Below are positions 1 to 6,836 of a stretch of DNA of 12,141 nt, piece after piece. The stretch comes from JALSRY01 sp964428275 (GTDB lineage Bacteria > Planctomycetota > Phycisphaerae > UBA1845 > Fen-1342), in contig CAYRXN010000052.1 of the NCBI GenBank assembly GCA_964428275.1, positions 1 through 12,141 on the forward strand, in the 5' to 3' direction. Numbering within the stretch: position 1 is the first letter of the stretch; each line of letters begins with the position of its first letter. A model generated the notes under the pieces. It worked only from the letters and a program-made list of their open reading frames with translations, was not told where the DNA came from and made no database searches. The position numbers and the translations under genes were made by a program.

Positions 1-1003
1 CAGTGAACACCAGTGCATCGAGCCCGCCGAGTGTTGCCGCCAGTGCGCCCAACTCGCGGTTGACCCGATATACGAACGTCTCGATCGCCTTTCCGGCCCG
101 CTGGCCTTCGGCCGTCTTCGCGACGTCCAGCAGGTCCCGCATGTCGCCGGAAACCCCCGACATGCCGAGCAGCCCGGACCGGCGATAGAGCAGGTCCTCG
201 AGTTCGTTCACATCCGTGCCCGTGCGCAGCAGGTGCAGGATCGCGCCGGGATCGAGACTGCCGCAGCGTGTGGCCATCGGCAGGCCGTCGAGTGCCGTCA
301 TGCCCATCGTCGTATCGACGCTGCGACCATTCCGGATTGCGCACATGCTCGCACCCGCCCCGAGGTGCGCGACGATTACGCGGCCGGCGGCGACTTCCGG
401 CGCGCGGCGCGCCAGCTCTCGAACGACGTACTCGTAGGACAGTCCGTGAAAGCCGAATCGCCGGACACCCTGCCGATGCAACGCGTCGGGCAGGCCGAAA
501 CGGTCGGCGACCTCGGCGTGGTCGCAATGAAACGCGGTGTCGAAACAGGCGACCTGCGGCACGTTCGGCCAGGCGCGCTGGGCCGCCCGAATGCCCGCCA
601 GGTTGTGCGGCTGATGCAACGGCGCGAGCGGAACGAGTGCTTCGAGCGCCTCGAGCACTTCCCCGTTGAGCAGCACGGGCCGGCGCAGCGCGGTGCCGCC
701 GTGCACGACTCGATGGCCGACCGCGATGGGCCGGACGGACCCCAGCCGCTTCGTCAGCCACGGCGCGAGTCGGGCCAGCGCCCGCGCGTGCGGGCCGCCG
801 AGCCCCGGGGAGTCCCACCGCTCGTCTGCGAGCAAACTTCCCTCGGCGTCTTGAGCGCGGAACCGCGGCACGCCGCCGAATCCCTCGACCTGCCCGCGCA
901 GTCGCAGCGTCGGCTCGTCGCGGGTCAAACCAAAGACGGAGAACTTGATGCTCGACGAGCCGGCGTTGATGACGAGCAGCACACCCGAATCGCTGACATC
1001 CAC
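1..1003 (-). CDS. ackA: Acetate kinase, C-terminus cut by window edge
   Basis: Predicted to interconvert acetate + ATP and acetyl phosphate + ADP in the cytoplasm. The 334 residues present cover most of a family that is usually about 400 long; the C-terminus lies beyond position 1. Motifs in order: NAGSSS (13-18) for phosphate binding, GHRVVHGG (96-103), PLAPLHQPHNL (125-135), FDTAFH with the likely catalytic Asp155, RRFGFHG with His186, HLGAGAS (213-219), and TALDGLPMATRCGSLDPG (236-253) with the likely transition-state Arg246. The start is GTG at 1003, preceded by a strong Shine-Dalgarno (GAAAGGAG); a nearby ATG is out of frame. The ATRCGSLDP form of the Arg motif differs from the common GTRSGDIDP and recalls homologues I associate with phosphoketolase neighbours. 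That partner, or phosphotransacetylase, could lie beyond the edge (inference). Propionate or butyrate kinase is possible but less likely. Confidence 0.95.
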   Translation of the reverse strand, partial: MDVSDSGVLLVINAGSSSIKFSVFGLTRDEPTLRLRGQVEGFGGVPRFRAQDAEGSLLADERWDSPGLGGPHARALARLAPWLTKRLGSVRPIAVGHRVVHGGTALRRPVLLNGEVLEALEALVPLAPLHQPHNLAGIRAAQRAWPNVPQVACFDTAFHCDHAEVADRFGLPDALHRQGVRRFGFHGLSYEYVVRELARRAPEVAAGRVIVAHLGAGASMCAIRNGRSVDTTMGMTALDGLPMATRCGSLDPGAILHLLRTGTDVNELEDLLYRRSGLLGMSGVSGDMRDLLDVAKTAEGQRAGKAIETFVYRVNRELGALAATLGGLDALVFT

Positions 1004-1041
1004 GGTCGCTCCTTTCGCACAAGCGGGAGACCCACGGACCT

Positions 1042-1071
1042 GTAGTACAGCGTAACGATCCTGCCAGGCAA
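1042..1071 (-). promoter_or_regulatory. Candidate sigma-70 promoter for ackA
   Basis: On the minus strand TTGCCT (1066-1071) is followed after 18 bp by TACTAC (1042-1047). This would start transcription near 1035 and give a leader of about 30 nt that includes the GAAAGGAG ribosome site. It was identified by eye, and the hexamers are only moderate matches to consensus. Confidence 0.35.
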
Positions 1072-1188
1072 GGGAACGCCCGCCGCGATTTGCCGCCGGG
1101 GGGGCGTCGCGCGGCGGCGGGGGCTCGGCGCGGTCAGGGGGCACTCGCGTGGCGTCGCCTTCACGTCATGGTCGCCGGCGCGGTCGCC

Positions 1189-2712
1189 CTACCATCCGCC
1201 ATTGCGCATGAACGGGCTGGCTTTGCAACTGCGGCCGTCGAAACTGCCGGCGGCGCAGAGCGTCCGGGCCAGCTCGATCCCCATCGCGCAAACGTCCGGC
1301 GCGTCGTCGTGGCGGGCCTTGGGAAAGTGCAGGAACTGGTTCTCGACTTCCGGATCGAGCCGCGGGGGCAGGCGAAACAGCCCGTTCTCGAAGAACGGCG
1401 CTGCACCCTCGATTCGCGCCCGCTTGTTCGCGGTCGTCTTGAGCGCCACGATCGGCATGTACAGTCCCCGCCGGCGACTGTGTTCTTCGAGAATCTGTTT
1501 GAGCGCCACCTGGTACGCCACCGTTTCGATCCCGATCTTCACCGGCCGCCAGCGCCGAAACGCGGCCACGATCCGCTTGACCTGCTGGACGATGCCGATC
1601 CGTTCGAGCGTCAGCGCGCGGGTGTAGATGACGCCGGTGCGCGGCTGGAGGCTGCCGACCCACAGCGCGAAATAGTCGCCCCCGCTGGTCCCGGTCGCCG
1701 GATCGACCGCCATCAGCGTGACGAGATCGCATTCGTTGAGCGCGCGTGGGTCGTAGCGACCGAGCCACTCGGGCCGAAAGACGCGGACGGAATCGTCGAT
1801 CGGGTTGGCCTGGTACTCCTGCTCGAACGCCAGCGATCCGATCCGCTGGCGTTCCTCATCGAGCCGCGCCACCGACCAGCGCGCCGGCCAGAGGGCCACC
1901 CGCCGAAACGTCCCGTCGCCGGCCGGCTCGGCTTCCAGCGCGCGGTACACGCGATAGTCCCAGCGTGGAAAACGCCTGCGGTCGCGCAGGTTGGCCAACA
2001 GCGAGTCGTAGTGGATCAGCGAGCCGAGCACCAGGAGCTGGCCATCGGGTGCCAGCGCCGGCATCACCACGCGGCGCAGCCAGTGTTCGAGCTTCTGGCG
2101 TCCCTCGGCCGAGGCGACGTGTTCGTCTTTCTCGATGTCGTCGCAGATGATCAGGTCCGGACGTTGCGGCCCGACCCGCACGCCACGCAGGCTCGCGCCC
2201 GAGCCCTTGGCCTGCACCGTCACGCCGGTGACCGTCGTGAACTTGCTTTCCGACCATTTGGTCCTGCTTGCCCGGCCGGCGCGCTTCGAACCACCTTGAG
2301 GCCTGCCGGCCTGCGGACGCCGGCGCGGCCTGGAGGCGGGCGCCTCGGCCGGGGCGCGGCACAGGTCGCCGTAGGTTTCCAGGATACGCTCGTTGGTTTC
2401 GAGTTCGTTGCGGATGTCGCGGACGAACTGCGTCGCCAGGGATGCTTCGTGGGTCACGATCAGAATGTTGCGCCTGCGCTGCGTGCAGATGCACCACAGC
2501 GGATAGGCCAGAGCCGCGCAGGTACTCTTGGCGTGACCGCGCGGCGCCACGCGTGCAATCAGCCGGGCCGATTCCCGTTCGAGGTCGCCCATCAGTTCGG
2601 CGTGGAACGGGGCTGGTTCGTTGCAGAAATACTCGGGCAGGTACGCCAGCGCCCATTCCAGGGATGCGGGCATGGCCGGTACGCTCGTGTTCTTCTTGCC
2701 GGTTCGTTTCAT
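1189..2712 (-). CDS. Solitary phage-type terminase large subunit (ATPase + nuclease)
   Basis: A 507-residue protein of the large-terminase family, the motor that packages DNA into phage or gene-transfer-agent capsids. The N-terminal ATPase has Walker A VAPRGHAKST (55-64, Lys62), a second strand RRNILIVTH (80-88), Walker B DLIICDD followed by Ile-Glu (186-194), and a coupling-motif-like LGSLIH (229-234). The C-terminal RNase H-like nuclease has the expected acidic residues: Asp337 in MAVDPATG, Glu396 in IGIETV, and Asp469/Asp470/Asp473 in RHDDAPD. An Arg/Pro/Gly-rich segment (about 120-150) sits between the ATPase strands and looks like an insertion. The start is ATG 2712, with GGAG five bases upstream; the frame stays open to 2850, but that extension has no better start. 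No small terminase, portal, capsid, tail or integrase gene lies within the window on either side. All catalytic residues are intact, so this is not an obvious decayed remnant. It may be a domesticated gene, part of a scattered gene-transfer-agent-like set, or a relic. Confidence 0.92.
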   Translation of the reverse strand: MKRTGKKNTSVPAMPASLEWALAYLPEYFCNEPAPFHAELMGDLERESARLIARVAPRGHAKSTCAALAYPLWCICTQRRRNILIVTHEASLATQFVRDIRNELETNERILETYGDLCRAPAEAPASRPRRRPQAGRPQGGSKRAGRASRTKWSESKFTTVTGVTVQAKGSGASLRGVRVGPQRPDLIICDDIEKDEHVASAEGRQKLEHWLRRVVMPALAPDGQLLVLGSLIHYDSLLANLRDRRRFPRWDYRVYRALEAEPAGDGTFRRVALWPARWSVARLDEERQRIGSLAFEQEYQANPIDDSVRVFRPEWLGRYDPRALNECDLVTLMAVDPATGTSGGDYFALWVGSLQPRTGVIYTRALTLERIGIVQQVKRIVAAFRRWRPVKIGIETVAYQVALKQILEEHSRRRGLYMPIVALKTTANKRARIEGAAPFFENGLFRLPPRLDPEVENQFLHFPKARHDDAPDVCAMGIELARTLCAAGSFDGRSCKASPFMRNGGW

Positions 2713-2790
2713 AACGTCTCCGACGAACCGTAGGCGCCCCGCGCCCGGACCTTCCAGCACGGCCGGGCCCGCAGCATGCTTTGGGCAGTC

Positions 2791-2810
2791 CGTGGCGCCT
2801 CGTGGCGCAA
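2791..2810. repeat. Two-copy 10-bp direct repeat in the divergent intergenic region
   Basis: CGTGGCGCCT and CGTGGCGCAA stand head to tail, with the first eight bases identical, in the 278-bp interval between the divergent terminase and GH127 genes. Ten-base spacing would place both copies on the same face of the helix, as for a tandem operator, but chance in GC-rich DNA is quite possible. I saw no convincing paired -35/-10 promoter elsewhere in 2713-2990; TTGCGG (2875-2880) and TATCCT (2901-2906) are 20 bp apart, which is too far. Confidence 0.3.
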
Positions 2811-2990
2811 TCAGGCGGCCGAAAACGGAGCAGCGCCGCCGGGGCAGCAATCACATCCTCTCATGCTCAAAAGCTTGCGGACGCCGCGCCGGCGACTGGG
2901 TATCCTGTCGCCAGACGCAGCGGAGTCGCGCGGAAAGCCGCAGGTTGCGGAGCAGCGTCGAACAGACCATGTGCGGAAAGGCGCAGAACC

Positions 2991-5351
2991 ATGAACATGA
3001 CGCAAGTGGCGGGAATCGTGCTGGGCGTGGCGTGCACGTTGCCGGCCGCGTTCGGGCAGACGGGCGGCCGCCGGCTCGAGGCCGTGCCGTTTACGGACGT
3101 GCGGATCGAGGACGCGTTCTGGAGGCCCAAGCTCGATACGATCCGCCGGGCCACGCTGCCGCACTGTTTCGAGCAGTGCGAACAGACCGGGCGCATCGCC
3201 AACTTCGACAAGGCCGCCGGCGCGTTGCCCGGAAAGCACGAAGGGGCGTGCTACAACGATTCGGACGTGTACAAGGTGCTCGAGGGCGCCGCCTACGCCC
3301 TGATGAACCAGCGCGACCGCAAGCTGGAGGCGTACGTCGATGACCTGATCGACCGGATCGCCGCCGCCCAGCGCGAGGACGGCTACCTCAACACGTATTA
3401 CCAGCTCACGCCGGCGAAAAAGCCCTGGAGCAACCTCGCCGGCCACCACGAGCTCTACTGCGCCGGGCACCTGCTCGAAGCCGGCATCGCGTACTTCCAG
3501 GCCACGGGCAAACGTAAACTGCTGGACGTGGCCGTGCGGCTCGTGGACCACATCGCGACGATCTTCGGGCCCGGCAAGCGGCACGACGTGCCCGGCCACG
3601 AGGAAATCGAGCTGGCGCTCGTCAGGCTTTACCGGCTCAGCGGCGAGCGGAAATACCTCGACCTGGCGCGTTTCTTCGTCGAGCAGCGCGGCCGGGCCGA
3701 CGGCCGCAAACTCTACGGCCAGTACTGCCAGGACCATCTGCCGGTGCGCGAGCAGACGCAGATCGTCGGCCACGCGGTGCGGGCGATGTACCTGCTCAGC
3801 GCCGTGACCGACCTGGCCGCGCTCAACCCCGACCCCGGCTACGAGCGCATGCTCGATCGCGTTTGGCGCGACACGGTCTTCACGCGGCTCTACATCACGG
3901 GCGGGATCGGGCCGTCGAGCCACAACGAGGGGTTCACCGTTCCCTACGATCTGCCCAACGATACGGCGTACTGCGAGACGTGCGCCGCGATCGCCCTGTG
4001 CCTGTGGAACGCGCGGATGAATCTGCTCCACGGCGACGCGCGCTACGTCGATGTGTTCGAGCGGGCGCTCTACAACGGGCTGCTCTCGGGCGTCTCGCTC
4101 GACGGCAGGAAGTTCTTCTACACCAATCCGCTGGGCAGCCTCGGCGACCACCACCGCCAGCCGTGGTTCTCGTGCGCGTGTTGTCCCACGAACCTCGTGC
4201 GGTTCCTGCCGTCGCTGGGGGGATACGTCTACGCCCGGGACGAGGACGGAGTGTACGTAAACCTCTATGTCGGCGGCACCGGGCGGATCGACCTGTCCGG
4301 CGGCGAGCGGGTCGAAATCCGCCAGGAGACGGATTACCCGTGGAACGGGCGCGTGCGGTTGCACGTGACGCCGGCGCCCGCGGGCACGTTCACGCTGGGG
4401 CTGCGCATCCCCGGCTGGTGCCACGGCGCTACGCTGGCGATCAACGACCGGCCGATCCGACACCTGCGACCTGCCCGCGGCTACGTGCGCATCCGCAGGG
4501 CGTGGCAGCCGGGCGACGTGGTCGAGCTCAACCTGCCCATGCCGGTCGAACGGATGCAGGCCGACGCGCGGGTCGAGGCCGACCGGGGACGCGTGGCGCT
4601 GCAGCGCGGCCCGATCGTGTTCTGCCTGGAGGCGGCGGACAACCAGGCGGACGTGCGGCGGGCGGTACTGCCGCCGGGCGCACGGCTCGACGCGCGGTTC
4701 GAACCGGCCCTGCTGGGCGGGGTGATGACGATCCGCGCGCAGGGACAGGTCGCCCCGGCCGACGATGCCGGCTGGGAAGGTCCGCTTTACCGCCCCGAGT
4801 CGCCGGGGCGGCCGGCCGCGCTCGTTGCGATTCCGTACTTTGCGTGGGACAACCGCGAGCCGGGGGCGATGGTGGTGTGGTTGCCGGAGACGCAGACGCT
4901 GCTCGGGGCGGGGCCCGTGCCGTGGATCCGTCCTTCGGCGTCGCACTGCTACGCGGGCGATTCGCTGGCGGCGCTGTGCGACCGGCTCGAGGCGCCGGAC
5001 TCGCGCGGCCGGGGGATCCCGCGCTTCACCTGGTGGCCGCGTCGCGGGAGCGTCGAGTGGGTGCAGTACGACTTCGACGCGCCGCGGCAGGTGGGTCGGG
5101 TCGCGGTGTACTGGTTCGACGATTCGGCGTCCGGGGGCCAGTGCCGGCCGCCGGCGTCGTGGAAGCTGCGCTACCGCGCCGGCGACACCTGGCTCGACGT
5201 CACGGGTGCCGCAGGACCGGGCGTGGCGACGGACCGCTACAACGTGGTGGAGTTCGATCCGGTGCGCACCACGGGACTGCGGATCGAGGTGCAACTGCGC
5301 GACGGTTTCTCGGCCGGGATCCTGGAATGGAAGGTTCTGGGGCCGCGTTGA
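2991..5351 (+). CDS. Secreted GH127 (DUF1680) beta-L-arabinofuranosidase-like glycosidase
   Basis: A 786-residue predicted exported glycoside hydrolase. Characterised GH127 enzymes remove terminal beta-L-arabinofuranose from plant glycans using a zinc-bound cysteine nucleophile. All the key residues of the Bifidobacterium enzyme HypBA1 have counterparts here: Glu313 (acid/base, in NEGFT), Glu329 and Cys331 (in YCETCA), and Cys397-Cys398 (in CACCPTN). The 16-residue spacing from Glu313 to Glu329 matches the reference. The N-terminus has a hydrophobic signal peptide with a likely cut after AFG (residue 22), although its n-region carries no Lys or Arg. Beyond the (alpha/alpha)6 barrel (about 35-430) come beta-sandwich domains, and from about 670 a galactose-binding-like F5/8 C domain ends the protein. 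ATG 2991 was chosen because GGAAAGG lies nine bases upstream and the signal peptide follows directly; the open frame back to 2781 looks non-coding. No sugar transporter, sulfatase or other CAZyme is adjacent, so the substrate cannot be inferred from context. Confidence 0.93.
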   Translation: MNMTQVAGIVLGVACTLPAAFGQTGGRRLEAVPFTDVRIEDAFWRPKLDTIRRATLPHCFEQCEQTGRIANFDKAAGALPGKHEGACYNDSDVYKVLEGAAYALMNQRDRKLEAYVDDLIDRIAAAQREDGYLNTYYQLTPAKKPWSNLAGHHELYCAGHLLEAGIAYFQATGKRKLLDVAVRLVDHIATIFGPGKRHDVPGHEEIELALVRLYRLSGERKYLDLARFFVEQRGRADGRKLYGQYCQDHLPVREQTQIVGHAVRAMYLLSAVTDLAALNPDPGYERMLDRVWRDTVFTRLYITGGIGPSSHNEGFTVPYDLPNDTAYCETCAAIALCLWNARMNLLHGDARYVDVFERALYNGLLSGVSLDGRKFFYTNPLGSLGDHHRQPWFSCACCPTNLVRFLPSLGGYVYARDEDGVYVNLYVGGTGRIDLSGGERVEIRQETDYPWNGRVRLHVTPAPAGTFTLGLRIPGWCHGATLAINDRPIRHLRPARGYVRIRRAWQPGDVVELNLPMPVERMQADARVEADRGRVALQRGPIVFCLEAADNQADVRRAVLPPGARLDARFEPALLGGVMTIRAQGQVAPADDAGWEGPLYRPESPGRPAALVAIPYFAWDNREPGAMVVWLPETQTLLGAGPVPWIRPSASHCYAGDSLAALCDRLEAPDSRGRGIPRFTWWPRRGSVEWVQYDFDAPRQVGRVAVYWFDDSASGGQCRPPASWKLRYRAGDTWLDVTGAAGPGVATDRYNVVEFDPVRTTGLRIEVQLRDGFSAGILEWKVLGPR

Positions 5352-5402
5352 ACGTGACCGCCACACCGGCCGCGGAAGTCCCGTCGTTCCGGTTGCCGCG
5401 GA

Positions 5403-5418
5403 GCCACCCTGGTGTGGC
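5403..5418 (+). terminator. Weak hairpin after the GH127 gene
   Basis: GCCAC and GTGGC form a perfect 5-bp inverted repeat around a 6-nt loop, about 50 nt after the GH127 stop. There is no T-tract after it, so it is only a weak terminator candidate. Confidence 0.25.
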
Positions 5419-5536
5419 GGCTGACTGACGCTCCTGCGCAACGTGCTCACGGAACGCCACTTGCAAGAATCCGGGTACTCGGGGCGCCGCTCCCGGGTGG
5501 CGGGCCGTCTCGGATGCCCCCCTTGCCCGCTGATAC

Positions 5537-5598
5537 CTGCGGCACGCCCTCGCTTTGCTCCTGCCGGCGCTTGCTCCAGGCGCCGCCTTGTGCCGCGG
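5537..5598. repeat. Nested inverted repeat in non-coding DNA
   Basis: The 376-bp gap 5352-5727 has no convincing gene. It contains a two-level stem: an outer 10-bp helix pairs 5537-5546 with 5589-5598 (core GCGGCAC/GTGCCGC, with two T-G wobbles), and enclosed in it is an inner perfect 6-bp helix CGGCGC (5565-5570)/GCGCCG (5580-5585) with a 9-nt loop. It lies between the GH127 stop and the probable promoter of the next gene. It could be a terminator, a dispersed structured repeat or part of a small RNA. The sequence alone does not choose between these. Confidence 0.45.
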
Positions 5599-5644
5599 TG
5601 GCGGAACCGGACGTCCCGGAGACCTGGCTGTTGACGGCGCCAAC

Positions 5645-5650
5645 TATAAT
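5645..5650 (+). promoter_or_regulatory. Candidate -10 box for the lipoprotein hydrolase
   Basis: A perfect TATAAT stands 77 bp before the hydrolase ATG. No good -35 lies at 15-19 bp: the nearby TTGACG (5631-5636) is only 8 bp upstream. The box may work with an activator or be a chance match, though a perfect TATAAT is uncommon in DNA this GC-rich. Confidence 0.35.
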
Positions 5651-5727
5651 CCAGTGGCGGTCGGCCCCCGGTGGCCCCCGTTATGGCGTTCGCTCGATTT
5701 CGTCGATAGAAACGGGCGGGAGTTCGT

Positions 5728-6708
5728 ATGCCCGGAGTCGCCTGCAAGAACATTCGCGGACTGGCCGGTGTGGTGGTTGCCGCGGTGGCGCTGGGCGCCG
5801 GCTGTGTGCGCCCTGCCGAAATCCCGGACCTCGACACCGACGAACTCACGCTCGTCCTGTCACGCCTCGTACTTCAGCCGCAGATAACCTGTGCGCAGCT
5901 TCGCGAGTCGTTCGGCGTCGATTACTTGCCCCTCGTGGACACGCCCGACCAGATCGGCCTGCGTTACGGCGAATACTGGGTACCCACCGAGGACGGCGCG
6001 TTGCTGCGCGTCTGGTATCTGCCCACCAGGCTGCACCGCGGCGTCGTGATCCTCTCGGGCGGGGCGGCCGGCTCGCTTCCGTGCTATCTCTTCCACGCGA
6101 GGTTGCTCGTTCACGACGGGTGGACCGTGGTCATGTACGAGTACCGTGGCTTCGGCGAGAGCAGCGGGTCCGCGGATATCCGGAAGCTGCCGACAGACCT
6201 CCAGGCCGTCCTCGACTGGACGCGCGCCCAGACCGGCCGGCAGCCGGTCACACTGATGGGCGTGTCGCTCGGCAGCGTGCCGTCGATCGCCGTGGCCGCG
6301 GCGCGCCCGGAGGCGGTCAACGGGTTGATTCTGGATTCACCGGTGGCGATGGGGGCGGAACTCCAGCGGCTCGATTTCGTGCTGGCCGACCGTACGGAGT
6401 TGTTCATCGACCGGTTGCCAAGAAACCTCGTATCCGAACGGGTCATCTCCGCGGTACACCAACCGCTGCTCGTTCTCGCGGGTCAGGCCGACGCCCTCAC
6501 GACGCCGGCGTCGGTGGAGCTGCTGCTCGACCGGGCCGGTGGCCCGCGTTCGCTGGTGCTCTTCCCGGGCATCGCCCACGCCCGCGCGGTGTTCGCAGAC
6601 ACGGGGGCGTATGCTTACGCCGTCGAGAGCTTCCTCGCCTCGATCTGGGACCAGCGTGAGCCGTTGCAGGTCGAGATCGTTTCCGACGCCGGGGACCGAT
6701 TCCCGTGA
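5728..6708 (+). CDS. Predicted lipoprotein alpha/beta hydrolase
   Basis: A 326-residue serine hydrolase of the alpha/beta-fold superfamily, resembling BEM46/prolyl-oligopeptidase-like acyl or peptide hydrolases; the substrate is unknown. The catalytic triad can be read directly: Ser180 in GVSLG (178-182), Asp255 in GQADAL, and His284 in PGIAHAR. The strand and turn YEYRGFGESSG (137-147) before the nucleophile is typical of the fold. The N-terminus (residues 1-26) has a charged start, a hydrophobic stretch and a Cys26 that could be lipidated. The lipobox LGAGC has Gly at -3, so lipidation is probable rather than certain; otherwise it is a signal-anchored or secreted protein. ATG 5728 has GGGAG five bases upstream, a good start. 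The gene is separated from both neighbours by non-coding DNA with hairpins and is likely monocistronic. Confidence 0.85.
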   Translation: MPGVACKNIRGLAGVVVAAVALGAGCVRPAEIPDLDTDELTLVLSRLVLQPQITCAQLRESFGVDYLPLVDTPDQIGLRYGEYWVPTEDGALLRVWYLPTRLHRGVVILSGGAAGSLPCYLFHARLLVHDGWTVVMYEYRGFGESSGSADIRKLPTDLQAVLDWTRAQTGRQPVTLMGVSLGSVPSIAVAAARPEAVNGLILDSPVAMGAELQRLDFVLADRTELFIDRLPRNLVSERVISAVHQPLLVLAGQADALTTPASVELLLDRAGGPRSLVLFPGIAHARAVFADTGAYAYAVESFLASIWDQREPLQVEIVSDAGDRFP

Positions 6709-6772
6709 TCGTGTTCCGTCCGGTTCCGCCGTTGGGCGGTCGTGCCGGCAGTGTTGTTTCCCGCACGGCCTT

Positions 6773-6790
6773 GCGCGGGGTTTCCCGCGC
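6773..6790 (+). terminator. Strong hairpin after the hydrolase gene
   Basis: GCGCGGG and CCCGCGC form a perfect 7-bp GC-only stem with a 4-nt GTTT loop, about 65 nt after the hydrolase stop and about 30 bp before the -10 box of the next gene. It has no T-tract. The position suggests it insulates the two transcription units, either as a factor-dependent stop or as 3'-end protection. Confidence 0.5.
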
Positions 6791-6822
6791 CGCACGACGG
6801 CGCATCCGGGCGAACGAATCCG

Positions 6823-6836
6823 TATAATCGCAGTCG
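6823..6836 (+). promoter_or_regulatory. TATAAT box abutting the GTG start: probable leaderless promoter
   Basis: A perfect TATAAT at 6823-6828 ends seven bases before the GTG at 6836, so the expected transcription start falls on or next to the first base of the start codon. No Shine-Dalgarno is visible before the GTG, which fits a leaderless mRNA. No good -35 is seen around 6800-6805. Confidence 0.5.

Noticed and set aside
1092..1118. GCCGCC/GGCGGC inverted repeat as the terminase terminator
   Set aside because: Six GC pairs with a 15-nt loop in a G/C-only stretch is readily expected by chance, and there is no T-tract.
2713..2850. In-frame N-terminal extension of the terminase
   Set aside because: ATG 2712 has a GGAG ribosome site, and the extension is Gly/Pro/Arg-rich and overlaps the divergent control region.
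5631..5650. TTGACG as the -35 of the TATAAT at 5645
   Set aside because: The spacing is only 8 bp, far too short for a sigma-70 promoter.
2811..5849. A 1012-codon open frame antisense to the GH127 gene
   Set aside because: It mirrors a clearly real gene, is rich in Arg, His, Pro and Val without recognisable domains, and arises from GC-biased third positions on the other strand.
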